Source: VRUE01 sp044867925 | GTDB taxonomy: Bacteria > Actinomycetota > Thermoleophilia > Solirubrobacterales > 70-9 | Length of the DNA: 64,000 bases | Assembly (NCBI GenBank): GCA_044867925.1 | Contig: JBIOVV010000008.1 | Span: 62,001-126,000, forward strand | Direction of reading: 5' to 3' | In this document: positions 26,175-33,722 of the stretch, one piece after another | How the letters are laid out: every line of letters begins with the position of its first letter | How positions within the stretch are numbered: position 1 is the stretch's first letter | Position numbers and translations under genes: made by a program | Notes under the pieces: model-generated | The model's input: only the letters and a program-made list of their open reading frames with translations | Databases searched by the model: none | Told to the model about the DNA's origin: nothing

Positions 26175-26915
26175 ATGCCCGAGGCAGCGACTCTCTTTCT
26201 GGCCGCCTGCGGCACCGCGCTCGCCACCGGCCTCGGGGCCGTGCCGGTGTTCCTGCTGGGCCCACGCGCTGCCGCTTTGGCGCCGACCCTGCTCGGCTTC
26301 GCCGCCGGGGTCATGGGAGTGGCCGCCGTCGCCGGTCTGCTGATCCCGGCGAGCGAGGAAGGCTCGACGGGGGAGGTGGTCGCGGGCCTCCTCGTCGGTA
26401 TCGGTTTTCTCGCCCTCGCCCGCCGCCGGTTCGACGCGGACGCCGGCTTCATGGGTCGCACCGGCCCCGGCGCCCGCACCTCGGCCCTGGTCTTTCTCGT
26501 CCTCTTCATCCACAGCCTGCCCGAGGGCTTCGCGGTCGGCACCGCCTTCGCCTCCGATCGGGCGGGGTTGAGCCTGTTCGTGATCCTCGCGATCGCGATC
26601 CAGAACGTCCCCGAGGGGACCAGCGTGGCGATCCCGATGGCCGAGGCCGGCTTCGGGCGGGCGCGGCAGTTCTGGGCCGCGGTGGCGACCAGCGCGCCGC
26701 AGCCGGTCGGCGCTTTGGTCGCCTTCTTCGCGGTGGAGGAGGTCGGCGGCCTGTTGCCGCTCTCCTTCGCCTTCGCCGCCGGGGCGATGCTGGCGTTGAT
26801 CGCGGTGGAGATGCTGCCGAGCGCCTTCGCCGGCCGCGGGCGCGCCGCCCCGGTCGCCGGGATCGCAGGCGGCGCCGTCCTGATGCTCCTGCTCAGCTTC
26901 CTGCTCGGCGTCTGA
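26175..26915 (+). CDS. ZIP family divalent metal transporter
   Basis: A 246-residue membrane protein with about eight hydrophobic segments. The metal-site helices carry the ZIP signatures HSLPEGFAVG (fourth segment) and QNVPEGTSVA (fifth segment), each with the H/N-x-P-E-G pattern that builds the binuclear centre. Uptake of zinc, iron or manganese is expected; the sequence cannot separate these. ATG 26175 is only 3 bases from the divergent phosphoketolase start, so the two transcripts must share a promoter region that lies within each other's coding region, or one of the starts is slightly misplaced. Confidence 0.89.
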   Translation: MPEAATLFLAACGTALATGLGAVPVFLLGPRAAALAPTLLGFAAGVMGVAAVAGLLIPASEEGSTGEVVAGLLVGIGFLALARRRFDADAGFMGRTGPGARTSALVFLVLFIHSLPEGFAVGTAFASDRAGLSLFVILAIAIQNVPEGTSVAIPMAEAGFGRARQFWAAVATSAPQPVGALVAFFAVEEVGGLLPLSFAFAAGAMLALIAVEMLPSAFAGRGRAAPVAGIAGGAVLMLLLSFLLGV

Positions 26916-26916
26916 C

Positions 26917-27015
26917 TCAGGCCGGCGCCAGCACGCCGAGCGCCACGACCGCGACGGCGATGACACCAAGGGCGAGGCCGGCGAGGATTCCCGGCCCGAC
27001 GACAGCGAGCGGCAC
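26917..27015 (-). CDS. Candidate 32-residue single-segment membrane peptide
   Basis: GTG 27015 to TGA 26917 would encode PLAVVGPGILAGLALGVIAV, then AVVALGVLAPA, one continuous transmembrane helix. It is convergent with the ZIP gene. The ribosome site is poor and the frame extends upstream without another start, so this may be a small membrane protein or a chance hydrophobic frame. Confidence 0.25.
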   Translation of the reverse strand: MPLAVVGPGILAGLALGVIAVAVVALGVLAPA

Positions 27016-27181
27016 CGCCGGCGTTCCCGCCCGCAGCAGCTGTCCACGGTGACGGGTGAGGTGCCGGTGGAGTGGCGGCCCGGGGTGCGATGGACACGGG
27101 CACAGGGAGCCCCGATCCTACGTGCGCTGCGTCCAACGCCTATCTCATAATCACCCCCATGTCCCGACGGGCGGCACCCTC

Positions 27182-28075
27182 ATGAGCGCCGCAATCGCCA
27201 CGGAGCGCCTGAGCAAGCTCTACGGCCATCGCCGCGGCATCGAGGACGTGACGATCACGGTCGAGGCGGGGGAGGTCTTCGGCTTCCTCGGTCCGAATGG
27301 CGCCGGCAAGACGACGATGATCCGGACGCTCCTCGACCTGATCCACCCAACCAGCGGCAGTGCTCGGATCTTCGGCCTCGACAGTCGACGCGAGAGCGTC
27401 GCGATCCGGGCCAGGCTCGGCAACCTCCCCGGCGACTTCGGCTATGGCAGGAAGTCAACCGGGCGCGAGGCGATCGGGCTGCTCGCTCGACTGAGGGGTA
27501 TCGAGGGGCAGGGTCGCGCCGAGAGCCTGGCGAGGCGTTTCCGCGCCGATCTCGATCGTCCCCTGGGTCAGCTCTCGCGCGGCAACCGCCAAAAGGTCGG
27601 CCTGATCCTCGCCACCTTCCACGAACCGGAGCTGCTGATACTCGATGAGCCGACCGGCGGCCTCGACCCCTTGATGCAGGAGGAGTTTCTGGCACTGGTC
27701 GCCGAGGAGCGCGAGCGGGGCTGCGCGGTCTTCCTCTCCTCACACGATCTCGACGAGGTGGAGCGTGTCTGCGATCGGGTGGGCATCGTCCGCGACGCTC
27801 GGCTGATCGCGGTCGAGCGGATAGCCGACCTCCTGGGCAAGGCACGCCGCAGGGTCACGGTGGAGCTCGCGGATGGGGCTGCCCTTGCCGACCTGGGCGC
27901 CCTTTCCGGCGTCAGCGATCTCGAGGTGCGAGACGGTCGCGCGACCTTCAAGGTGGCCGACGAGCTCGATCCGGTGATCAAGGCCCTCGCGGCGCACCAC
28001 GTCACCGACATAGAAGCGGTCCACCCGACCCTGGAGGAAGTCTTCCTTGGCTACTACCGTGAGGAGGGCGGCTGA
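27182..28075 (+). CDS. ABC exporter ATP-binding subunit
   Basis: A 297-residue nucleotide-binding protein of the DrrA/CcmA-like exporter class. Walker A GPNGAGKTT (residues about 36-44), signature LSRGNRQKVG, Walker B LLILDEPTGGLDP and the H-loop SSHDLDEV are all intact. A C-terminal extension of about 80 residues after the NBD (RVTVELADGAALADLG onwards) is typical of multidrug or lipid exporters. ATG 27182 is preferred over an upstream frame that lacks homology. The stop overlaps the permease ATG (TGATG), so the two are co-translated. Confidence 0.94.
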   Translation: MSAAIATERLSKLYGHRRGIEDVTITVEAGEVFGFLGPNGAGKTTMIRTLLDLIHPTSGSARIFGLDSRRESVAIRARLGNLPGDFGYGRKSTGREAIGLLARLRGIEGQGRAESLARRFRADLDRPLGQLSRGNRQKVGLILATFHEPELLILDEPTGGLDPLMQEEFLALVAEERERGCAVFLSSHDLDEVERVCDRVGIVRDARLIAVERIADLLGKARRRVTVELADGAALADLGALSGVSDLEVRDGRATFKVADELDPVIKALAAHHVTDIEAVHPTLEEVFLGYYREEGG

Positions 28076-28866
28076 TGGGACGGCAGGTCGGCGCCCTCAT
28101 CGCAACTCACCTCTCCGACCGGCGGCGCTCGCTGCTCGCCTGGGGAGTGCCGCTCGGCCTCTGGTCGGCCTTCATCGTCTTGATCTTCCCTTCGGTCGAA
28201 GGGGCGCTCTCCAAGGCGGTCGAGAGCTACCCGCCGGCCCTAAAGGAAGCGTTCGGGATCGGCGGGCTCACCAACGTCGAGCAGTATCTGCAGGCGGAGA
28301 TGCTGAGCCTGATCGTTCCCCTCGCACTCGGCTATCTCGCCGTCCGCGCCGTCGCCAGTGGGCTCTCCGGCGCCGCCGAAAGCGGCCGCCTCGACGTGTT
28401 GCTCTCCGCGCCGGTCTCCCGTTCGCGCCTCGTCGCCGCGAGCTTCGTCGCCACCGCCGTCGAGCTGGCGATCGTGTTGGTCCTCACCGTGATCCTGACC
28501 GGCTTCGGCAGCCTCGTCTCCGGCGCCGACCTCTCGCTTGGCTCGGCTCTCGCCGGCTACGCCAACGTCTGGCCCCTGGCGCTGGTGTTCGCGGGCCTCG
28601 GCATCGTCGCCACCGGCTTCTCGCTGCGCACCAGCGTCGTCACCGGCGCCGTCGCGGGTGTGCTGGTGACGATGTACGTGATCGATCTGATCGGCAAGCT
28701 GGACCCCGGGCTCTCCGGAGTTCGCTACGCCTCGGTCTTCAAGTACTACGGCAACGCGGTCGAAGACGGGCTCGAACCCGTCGCCTTCTTCGGTGTGACC
28801 GCTGTCGCGATCGGGCTGGCGGCGCTCGGGGGATGGCTTTTCGAGCGGCGCGATCTGTCTGGTTAG
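28075..28866 (+). CDS. ABC exporter permease subunit (ABC-2 type)
   Basis: A 263-residue membrane protein with six hydrophobic segments (LLAWGVPLGLWSAFIVLIF, LSLIVPLALGYLAVRAVASG, VELAIVLVLTVILTGFGSL, WPLALVFAGLGIVATGF, VVTGAVAGVLVTMYVIDL, FFGVTAVAIGLAALGGWLF). A juxtamembrane loop after segment 2 reads GAAESGRLDVLLSAPVSRSRLV, the coupling-helix region common in ABC-2 permeases of polyketide or drug exporters. It overlaps the ATPase gene by one base. The substrate is unknown. Confidence 0.89.
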   Translation: MGRQVGALIATHLSDRRRSLLAWGVPLGLWSAFIVLIFPSVEGALSKAVESYPPALKEAFGIGGLTNVEQYLQAEMLSLIVPLALGYLAVRAVASGLSGAAESGRLDVLLSAPVSRSRLVAASFVATAVELAIVLVLTVILTGFGSLVSGADLSLGSALAGYANVWPLALVFAGLGIVATGFSLRTSVVTGAVAGVLVTMYVIDLIGKLDPGLSGVRYASVFKYYGNAVEDGLEPVAFFGVTAVAIGLAALGGWLFERRDLSG

Positions 28867-28912
28867 AGGCGCACCGACTTCGTTGGGGCGGGGGACGATC
28901 AAGCCTTCTCAG

Positions 28913-29647
28913 TCAGCCCTCGCCGATCTTGTAGCCGTAACCTCGCACCGTCTTGATGTAGGCGTGGTCACCCAGCTTGCGGCGCAGGTTTGACATATGG
29001 ACGTCGATCACGTGGTCGGCTCCGAACCAATTCTCGCCCCAGACCATCTTCAAGAGCTGCTGTCGGCTGAGCGTCGTTCGGGGTTGGGCCGCGAGGACAT
29101 CGAGAAGGTCGAACTCGGTCCGACTCAGGTCGATGGCCTTGTCATCGACCTTAACCTCACGACCGCCGGGGTCAATCTGCAGCGACCCGAAACGGCGGAT
29201 CGGAGCTGCGCGAGCCTGGGCGCGAGGGCGGCGCTGCATGGCTCGAATGCGGGCGACGAGCTCACGCGGGGAGTACGGCTTTGCCATGTAGTCATCGGCG
29301 CCTACCGAGAGGCCGGTGACTCGGTCAGCCGGGGTATTGAGCCCGGTGAGCATGATTATGTAGGCATCGCTGAAAGTTCGTAGCTGTCGACAGGCCTCGA
29401 TTCCGTCGATGCCAGGAAGGTGAACGTCGAGCACCACCAAATCAGGGGGCTGCGATCGAACCCGGTCGAGCCCATCCTCCGCGTTAGGGCAGACGGCTAC
29501 CTCGAATGCCTCTCGCTCCAGAAGGCTGCGGGTGGAGGCGGCCATCTGCGTGTCGTCCTCGACGATCAGCACCTTGAACGGCTGAGGTGGGACCTCGTCG
29601 ATCGGCATCAGCCGGGCCGCCGGCTTGAGGAAGCGATGGTGAGCCAA
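28913..29647 (-). CDS. OmpR/PhoB-family response regulator
   Basis: A two-domain regulator of up to 244 residues. The receiver domain has the acidic pocket VEDD, the phosphoacceptor in VVLDVHLPGIDG, the conserved threonine in MLTG and the lysine in MAKPYSP. The C-terminal winged helix contains LSRTEFDLLDVLAAQPRTTLSRQQLL, DHVIDVHMSNLRRKL and IKTVRGYGYKI, the OmpR-type DNA-binding unit. TTG 29647 has a GGAG ribosome site at 9 bases; ATG 29608 is an alternative start without one. It is divergent from the hybrid histidine kinase across a 336-base gap and may be its partner. Confidence 0.94.
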   Translation of the reverse strand: MAHHRFLKPAARLMPIDEVPPQPFKVLIVEDDTQMAASTRSLLEREAFEVAVCPNAEDGLDRVRSQPPDLVVLDVHLPGIDGIEACRQLRTFSDAYIIMLTGLNTPADRVTGLSVGADDYMAKPYSPRELVARIRAMQRRPRAQARAAPIRRFGSLQIDPGGREVKVDDKAIDLSRTEFDLLDVLAAQPRTTLSRQQLLKMVWGENWFGADHVIDVHMSNLRRKLGDHAYIKTVRGYGYKIGEG

Positions 29648-29983
29648 TCTCGAGAACTCCGAGAGCCGGAGTCAACCGTGATCGATTCCGCGTGAGCGTC
29701 GAACCAGCGAGTGCACGGTGACGCGCTTGCAGCTTGCGGACTCCATCCGAGTGAATGTTGCTGGCCCGCGGTCCTTCGGACCCGCCCTTCACTGTCTGGC
29801 GCCCGAGGGGGCCATCGGCAAGTTGTTACTACAAATCTCACTGTGAAATCTTGTCACTAAGCAGGTGTCCAAAGCGTATAAACGGACACTGTTCTCGTTC
29901 GCTGACTAAAAATTGTCTCAAAAACGCTCAAATTGGTGTTAGGGTCCTCTGGCTGACGACAACTGAGTCGATGGAGGCGGCAG
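29648..29983 (+). other. AT-rich divergent intergenic region between the response regulator and the kinase
   Basis: No gene is seen in these 336 bases. The part nearest the kinase (about 29820-29940) is much richer in A and T than the surroundings, suggesting promoters. A small hairpin GGTCC-TTC-GGACC lies at 29770-29782. The stretch TTGTCA (29851-29856) and TATAAA (29877-29882) are spaced 20 bases apart, too far for a standard promoter. The inverted repeat at 29865-29889 is listed separately. Confidence 0.5.
29865..29889. promoter_or_regulatory. Candidate operator GTGTCC-N13-GGACAC
   Basis: GTGTCC (29865-29870) and GGACAC (29884-29889) are perfect inverted six-base half-sites with a 13-base AT-rich spacer containing TATAAA. 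The centre-to-centre spacing of 19 bases is about two helical turns, as for a dimeric regulator. The neighbouring response regulator is a plausible binder, though OmpR-type sites are usually direct repeats. Confidence 0.4.
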
Positions 29984-31930
29984 TTGAGTCACCCGGAAGA
30001 GCCGACCGGACTGGGCGTCGGTTCTACTTTTGAGCAGCTTTTGGAGGCAGCTCCCGACGCAATTGTCGGCGTAGATGAGAGCGGCCAAATCGTCCTGGTC
30101 AACAGCCAGACGGAGACCTTGTTCGGATACGCCCGTGAGGATCTCCTCGGTGAGCTGGTCGAGGTGCTGGTGCCTGTGCGCTTTCGCGCCGCCCACCCAA
30201 AACACCGGGCCGCCTACTTTGCCGAGCCGCGCACCCGTCCGATGGGAGCCGGCCTGGATCTCTACGGCCTGCGGCGCGATGGCAGCGAGTTTCCGGCAGA
30301 GATTTCCCTCTCCTCGATCGAGACCGAATCTGGCCGACTGGCAACGGCGGCGATTCGCGACGTCACTCAACACCGGGCTGCAGAGCGCAAGTTCGAACAA
30401 TTCCTGGAGTTTGCGCCCGATGCGATCGTCGGGATCTCCTCCGACGGATCGATCGCTCTCGTCAACCAACAGACCGAGTCTCTGTTCGGCTACCGCCGCG
30501 AGGAGCTGATCGGCCAGTCGATCGAGATCCTCATTCCGCGCCGTTTCCGCGAGGCCCATCCCGGCTATAGAGAGCGCTATTTCGAGGAGCCGCGCACTCG
30601 GGCGATGGGAGCCGGGGTCGAACTGTTTGCGGTCCGCAAGGACGGCACCGAGCTACCGGTGGAGATCAGCCTTTCAAGCATCGAAACCGAGGACGGCATC
30701 CTCGCCACCGCGGCTGTTCGCGACATCAGCGATCGCGCCGAAAGCGAGCGAGAGAGGGCGCTGCAGGAGCAGCTCGATCAGTCACGGCGCCTGGAGAGCG
30801 TCGGCCAGCTCGCTGGTGGGATCGCCCACGACTTCAACAACATTCTCGGGGTGATCATGAACTATGCGGAGTTCGTCAACGACGAGCTTCCATCGGGTTC
30901 GAAGACGTCCGAAGACGTGGAGGAGATTCGTCGCGCCGCCGAGCGCGCCGCCGCCCTCACCCGCCAGCTCTTGATTTTCAGCCGGCGCGAGGTCGTCCAG
31001 CCGGAGCTGCTCGATCTGCGCAAGGTCGTCTCCCAACTGGAGAACCTGCTGCACCGGGCGCTTGGAGAGCGCGTGGAGTTGCAGACGCGCTTTGCCGAGG
31101 ACGTCGCGGCGGTCGAAGCCGATCCTGGCCAGATCGAGCAGGTGCTCGTCAACCTCGCCGTCAATGCGCGCGACGCGATGCCCGACGGCGGGCGTCTCCT
31201 GATCGAGGTCGAGAACGCCGAGCTCGACGAGGAGTACGCCTATATGCATCCCAACACCAAGGAGGGTTCCTACGTTCGCCTGAAGGTGAGCGATACCGGC
31301 ATCGGAATGGATGGGGAGACCATCGAGCGTGCCTTCGAGCCCTTTTTCACCACCAAGGGAAAGGGCGAAGGGACCGGCCTCGGCCTCGCCACCGTCTATG
31401 GGATTGTCACCGGAGCGAGTGGCCGAGTGGACATCTACTCGGAGCCGGGCATGGGGACGACGATCAAGGTTCACCTGCCTGCGAGTTCCGCCGCTCCCAG
31501 TCCCGGCAGGGATGGGGCCAAGGAGCGGCCAGAGGGCAACGGTGAGGTCGTCTTGGTGGTCGAGGACGAGGCCGACGTGCGACGGATGGCCGAGCGCATT
31601 CTCAGCAAGGGGGGCTACTCGGTGATCGGCACCAGCGGCGGCGAGGAGGCGCTCGAGGTTTGCAGGAGGGCCGGCCAGACGATCGATCTGCTCCTCACCG
31701 ACGTGATCATGCCCGGGATGCTCGGCACCGAGCTGGTCGAGCAGGTCAAGCCGATTCGTCCGGGCGTAGGGGTGATCTTCATGTCGGGCTACAGCCACGA
31801 CGTCCTGGCACCCCAGGCGCTGGCCGAGCAGGGCGGGACCGCCTTCGTCGAGAAGCCCTTCAGCTCCAGCGTGCTGTTGCAAGTGGTCCGCGGCTTGCTC
31901 GATGCGCCCGCGAGCGAGAAGGCCCAATGA
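29984..31930 (+). CDS. PAS-PAS-hybrid sensor histidine kinase with C-terminal receiver domain
   Basis: A 648-residue soluble kinase starting at TTG 29984 behind GGAGGCGG. Residues about 15-128 and 137-250 are two PAS domains that are nearly identical in plan: FEQLLEAAPDAIVGVDESG versus FEQFLEFAPDAIVGISSDG, then VPVRFRAAHPKHRAAYF versus IPRRFREAHPGYRERYF. This is an internal duplication. The HisKA helix GQLAGGIAHDFNNILG has H282; the HATPase has NLAVNARDAM, DTGIGM and GEGTGLGLATVYG. The receiver carries D573 in LLLTDVIMPG and a lysine in VEKPF. No membrane segment is seen, so the signal is cytoplasmic. Its last four bases overlap the HD-GYP gene. Confidence 0.95.
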   Translation: MSHPEEPTGLGVGSTFEQLLEAAPDAIVGVDESGQIVLVNSQTETLFGYAREDLLGELVEVLVPVRFRAAHPKHRAAYFAEPRTRPMGAGLDLYGLRRDGSEFPAEISLSSIETESGRLATAAIRDVTQHRAAERKFEQFLEFAPDAIVGISSDGSIALVNQQTESLFGYRREELIGQSIEILIPRRFREAHPGYRERYFEEPRTRAMGAGVELFAVRKDGTELPVEISLSSIETEDGILATAAVRDISDRAESERERALQEQLDQSRRLESVGQLAGGIAHDFNNILGVIMNYAEFVNDELPSGSKTSEDVEEIRRAAERAAALTRQLLIFSRREVVQPELLDLRKVVSQLENLLHRALGERVELQTRFAEDVAAVEADPGQIEQVLVNLAVNARDAMPDGGRLLIEVENAELDEEYAYMHPNTKEGSYVRLKVSDTGIGMDGETIERAFEPFFTTKGKGEGTGLGLATVYGIVTGASGRVDIYSEPGMGTTIKVHLPASSAAPSPGRDGAKERPEGNGEVVLVVEDEADVRRMAERILSKGGYSVIGTSGGEEALEVCRRAGQTIDLLLTDVIMPGMLGTELVEQVKPIRPGVGVIFMSGYSHDVLAPQALAEQGGTAFVEKPFSSSVLLQVVRGLLDAPASEKAQ

Positions 31931-33378
31931 CGCCCGAGCCCGAGCGGAAAAAATCGCGGGCTGGGCCGAACGGTCGAAATGAGCACGAGAGCGCCCGCAT
32001 TCTTGCCACCGACGATCGGCCCGAGATCCTGCGGCTGATCGACCGTTCGCTGGGCGAGCGCTATTCCTGTGAGTTCGCGGGCAGCGTCGTAGAGGCTCGC
32101 GAAAAGCTGACACAGAACGGAGCTTTTGACCTGGCTCTCTGCGATATCCAGATGCCGGGCGAGTCAGGCCTCGTCCTGGTTGAGGAGATTGCCCGCGAGC
32201 ACCCGGACACCGCGATCGTCCTCGTCACCGGGGTGGACGACCCCGATGTCGCCAGGAGCGCCTTCGAGATGGGCGCGCACGGCTACCTGGTCAAGCCGTT
32301 CTGGCCCGGTCAGCTGTCGATCACGGCGATGAACGCGCTGCGCCAGCGCGAGTTGGAAATCGCCCAGCGGGCTTACAACAAAGCCCTCGAGGATCGGCTT
32401 CAGGTCCTGATGGACCGGGCCCCGGTCCCGATCTACATCAAGGACAGCGATCGACGCTACCTGCTGGCCAACCATGTCGCTCACCAGGTGGCGGGCCTGC
32501 GGGCCGGCGAGCTGATCGGCCTCAGGGACATCGACATCATGTCGGCCGAGGCCGAGCAGCAGGTCGCCGAGACCGACCGCTTGGTACTCGACCGAGGCGG
32601 GACCTATGAGGCAGAGGAGACTCTGCAGGTCGGCGATGAGATGCGGACCTTCTTCACCGTCAAGTTTCCCTATGTTGATGACCAAGGGGAGATCGCGGGT
32701 ATCTCCGGGATCTCGACTGACATTACGGACAAAAAGCGAGCAGAGACGCTTGCGGCGCAGCTTGCCAGGGAGCAGGAGTGGGCGATCGAGGAGTTGCGCG
32801 TATCCCGTCAGGAGACCGTCGAGCGCCTGGCAAAGGCGCTCGAGATGCACGATGCGGAGACCGGCAGGCACGTCAACCGGATGGCGGCGATCGCCGCGTT
32901 TCTCGCCGGCAAGGTAGGGCTGGACGGCGATCGGGTGTTGCTGTTGCGCACGGCGGCACCGATGCACGATGTCGGCAAGGTCGCGACCCCCGACGGCATC
33001 CTGCAGAAGGCCGGCGCGCTCACCTCGGAGGAGCGCGAGGAGATGGAGCGCCACACCACGGTCGGCCACCAGATCCTGGCCGACTCCGAAAGCGAGCTGC
33101 TGGAGCTCGCGGCGACGATCGCGCTCACCCATCACGAGCGCTGGGACGGTGGCGGCTACCCGCAGGGCCTCGCCGGCGAGGAGATCCCGATCGAGGGCCG
33201 GATCACGGCGGTCGCCGATGTCTTCGATGCGCTGCTCAGCGACCGCTGCTACCGCTCTGCGCTCTCGGTCGAGGATGCAGTGGAAGTCATCCGGCAGGGG
33301 CGGGGCACGCACTTCGACCCGCAGGTCGTGGATGCACTGCTCGCCAACCTCGAGGCGGCGCTTACGCTCCGTGGCTAG
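31927..33378 (+). CDS. Response regulator with PAS and HD-GYP phosphodiesterase domains
   Basis: A 483-residue protein starting at ATG 31927, which overlaps the kinase stop (ATGA). Residues 24-140 form a receiver with D73 in LALCDIQMPG and the lysine in LVKPFWP. Residues about 158-270 form a PAS domain. Residues 300-475 form an HD-GYP domain with MHDVGK (HD at 347-348), HTTVGHQIL, THHERWDGGGYP (GYP at 410-412) and DVFDALLSDR. The metal-binding and GYP residues are intact, so hydrolysis of cyclic di-GMP is expected. The adjacent hybrid kinase is the likely phosphate donor. A long hairpin follows the stop. Confidence 0.96.
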   Translation: MTPEPERKKSRAGPNGRNEHESARILATDDRPEILRLIDRSLGERYSCEFAGSVVEAREKLTQNGAFDLALCDIQMPGESGLVLVEEIAREHPDTAIVLVTGVDDPDVARSAFEMGAHGYLVKPFWPGQLSITAMNALRQRELEIAQRAYNKALEDRLQVLMDRAPVPIYIKDSDRRYLLANHVAHQVAGLRAGELIGLRDIDIMSAEAEQQVAETDRLVLDRGGTYEAEETLQVGDEMRTFFTVKFPYVDDQGEIAGISGISTDITDKKRAETLAAQLAREQEWAIEELRVSRQETVERLAKALEMHDAETGRHVNRMAAIAAFLAGKVGLDGDRVLLLRTAAPMHDVGKVATPDGILQKAGALTSEEREEMERHTTVGHQILADSESELLELAATIALTHHERWDGGGYPQGLAGEEIPIEGRITAVADVFDALLSDRCYRSALSVEDAVEVIRQGRGTHFDPQVVDALLANLEAALTLRG

Positions 33379-33380
33379 GC

Positions 33381-33443
33381 AAGAGCCCCGCCACCGACTC
33401 GCGAGACCTTTGGTCGCCGCGAACGTGGTGGCGGGGTGCTCTT
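33381..33443 (+). terminator. Long hairpin after the HD-GYP gene
   Basis: AAGAGC-CCCGCCACC (33381-33395) pairs with GGTGGCGGG-GT-GCTCTT (33427-33443), 15 base pairs with one two-base bulge and a 31-base loop. It starts 2 bases after the stop codon. There is no T-run, so a Rho-independent role is likely but not certain. Confidence 0.62.
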
Positions 33444-33520
33444 GCCCGTTGCCGTCCAGAGGGAAGACGGCGGAGTCGGCAAGCGGGGAGGGGAGGAGCC
33501 GCATCGCCGGTGGGAAGGAG

Positions 33521-33595
33521 ATGACCGCAAGCAGAGCGCTGAGCTGTCGCGTGTTTGACTTGGTTGTTTGGCCTCATGGTCATGCTTGCGGTCAT
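33521..33595. repeat. 13-base perfect inverted repeat with 49-base spacer
   Basis: ATGACCGCAAGCA (33521-33533) and TGCTTGCGGTCAT (33583-33595) are perfect inverted copies. They lie in the 344-base gap 33379-33722, which holds no convincing gene. The only short frame, starting at 33521, has its ribosome site directly against the start codon. The loop is T-rich compared with the region. Confidence 0.5.
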
Positions 33596-33616
33596 GCCAC
33601 GGGTATCGGCATGACC

Positions 33617-33648
33617 CAGGCTTCCTGAAGCGGATTCAGGCTTCTTGA
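33617..33648. repeat. Short direct repeat with internal hairpin before the acyl-CoA dehydrogenase gene
   Basis: CAGGCTTCCTGA (33617-33628) and CAGGCTTCTTGA (33637-33648) repeat with a period of 20 bases. Inside, CCTGAA-GCGGA-TTCAGG (33624-33640) forms a perfect six-base hairpin. It ends 75 bases before the dehydrogenase start and could be an operator region with direct half-sites. Confidence 0.4.
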
Positions 33649-33722
33649 GGCAATCTGGAGATTCGGAGACAGCTGCGGCGGTGGGGGCGCCCATGTGGGT
33701 AAGGTCTCGCGCCCAGCGAGGC

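Noticed and set aside
33521..33628. 35-codon frame starting inside the inverted repeat
   Set aside because: GGAAGGAG touches the start codon with no spacer and the peptide has no recognisable feature; it may be a by-product of the repeat.
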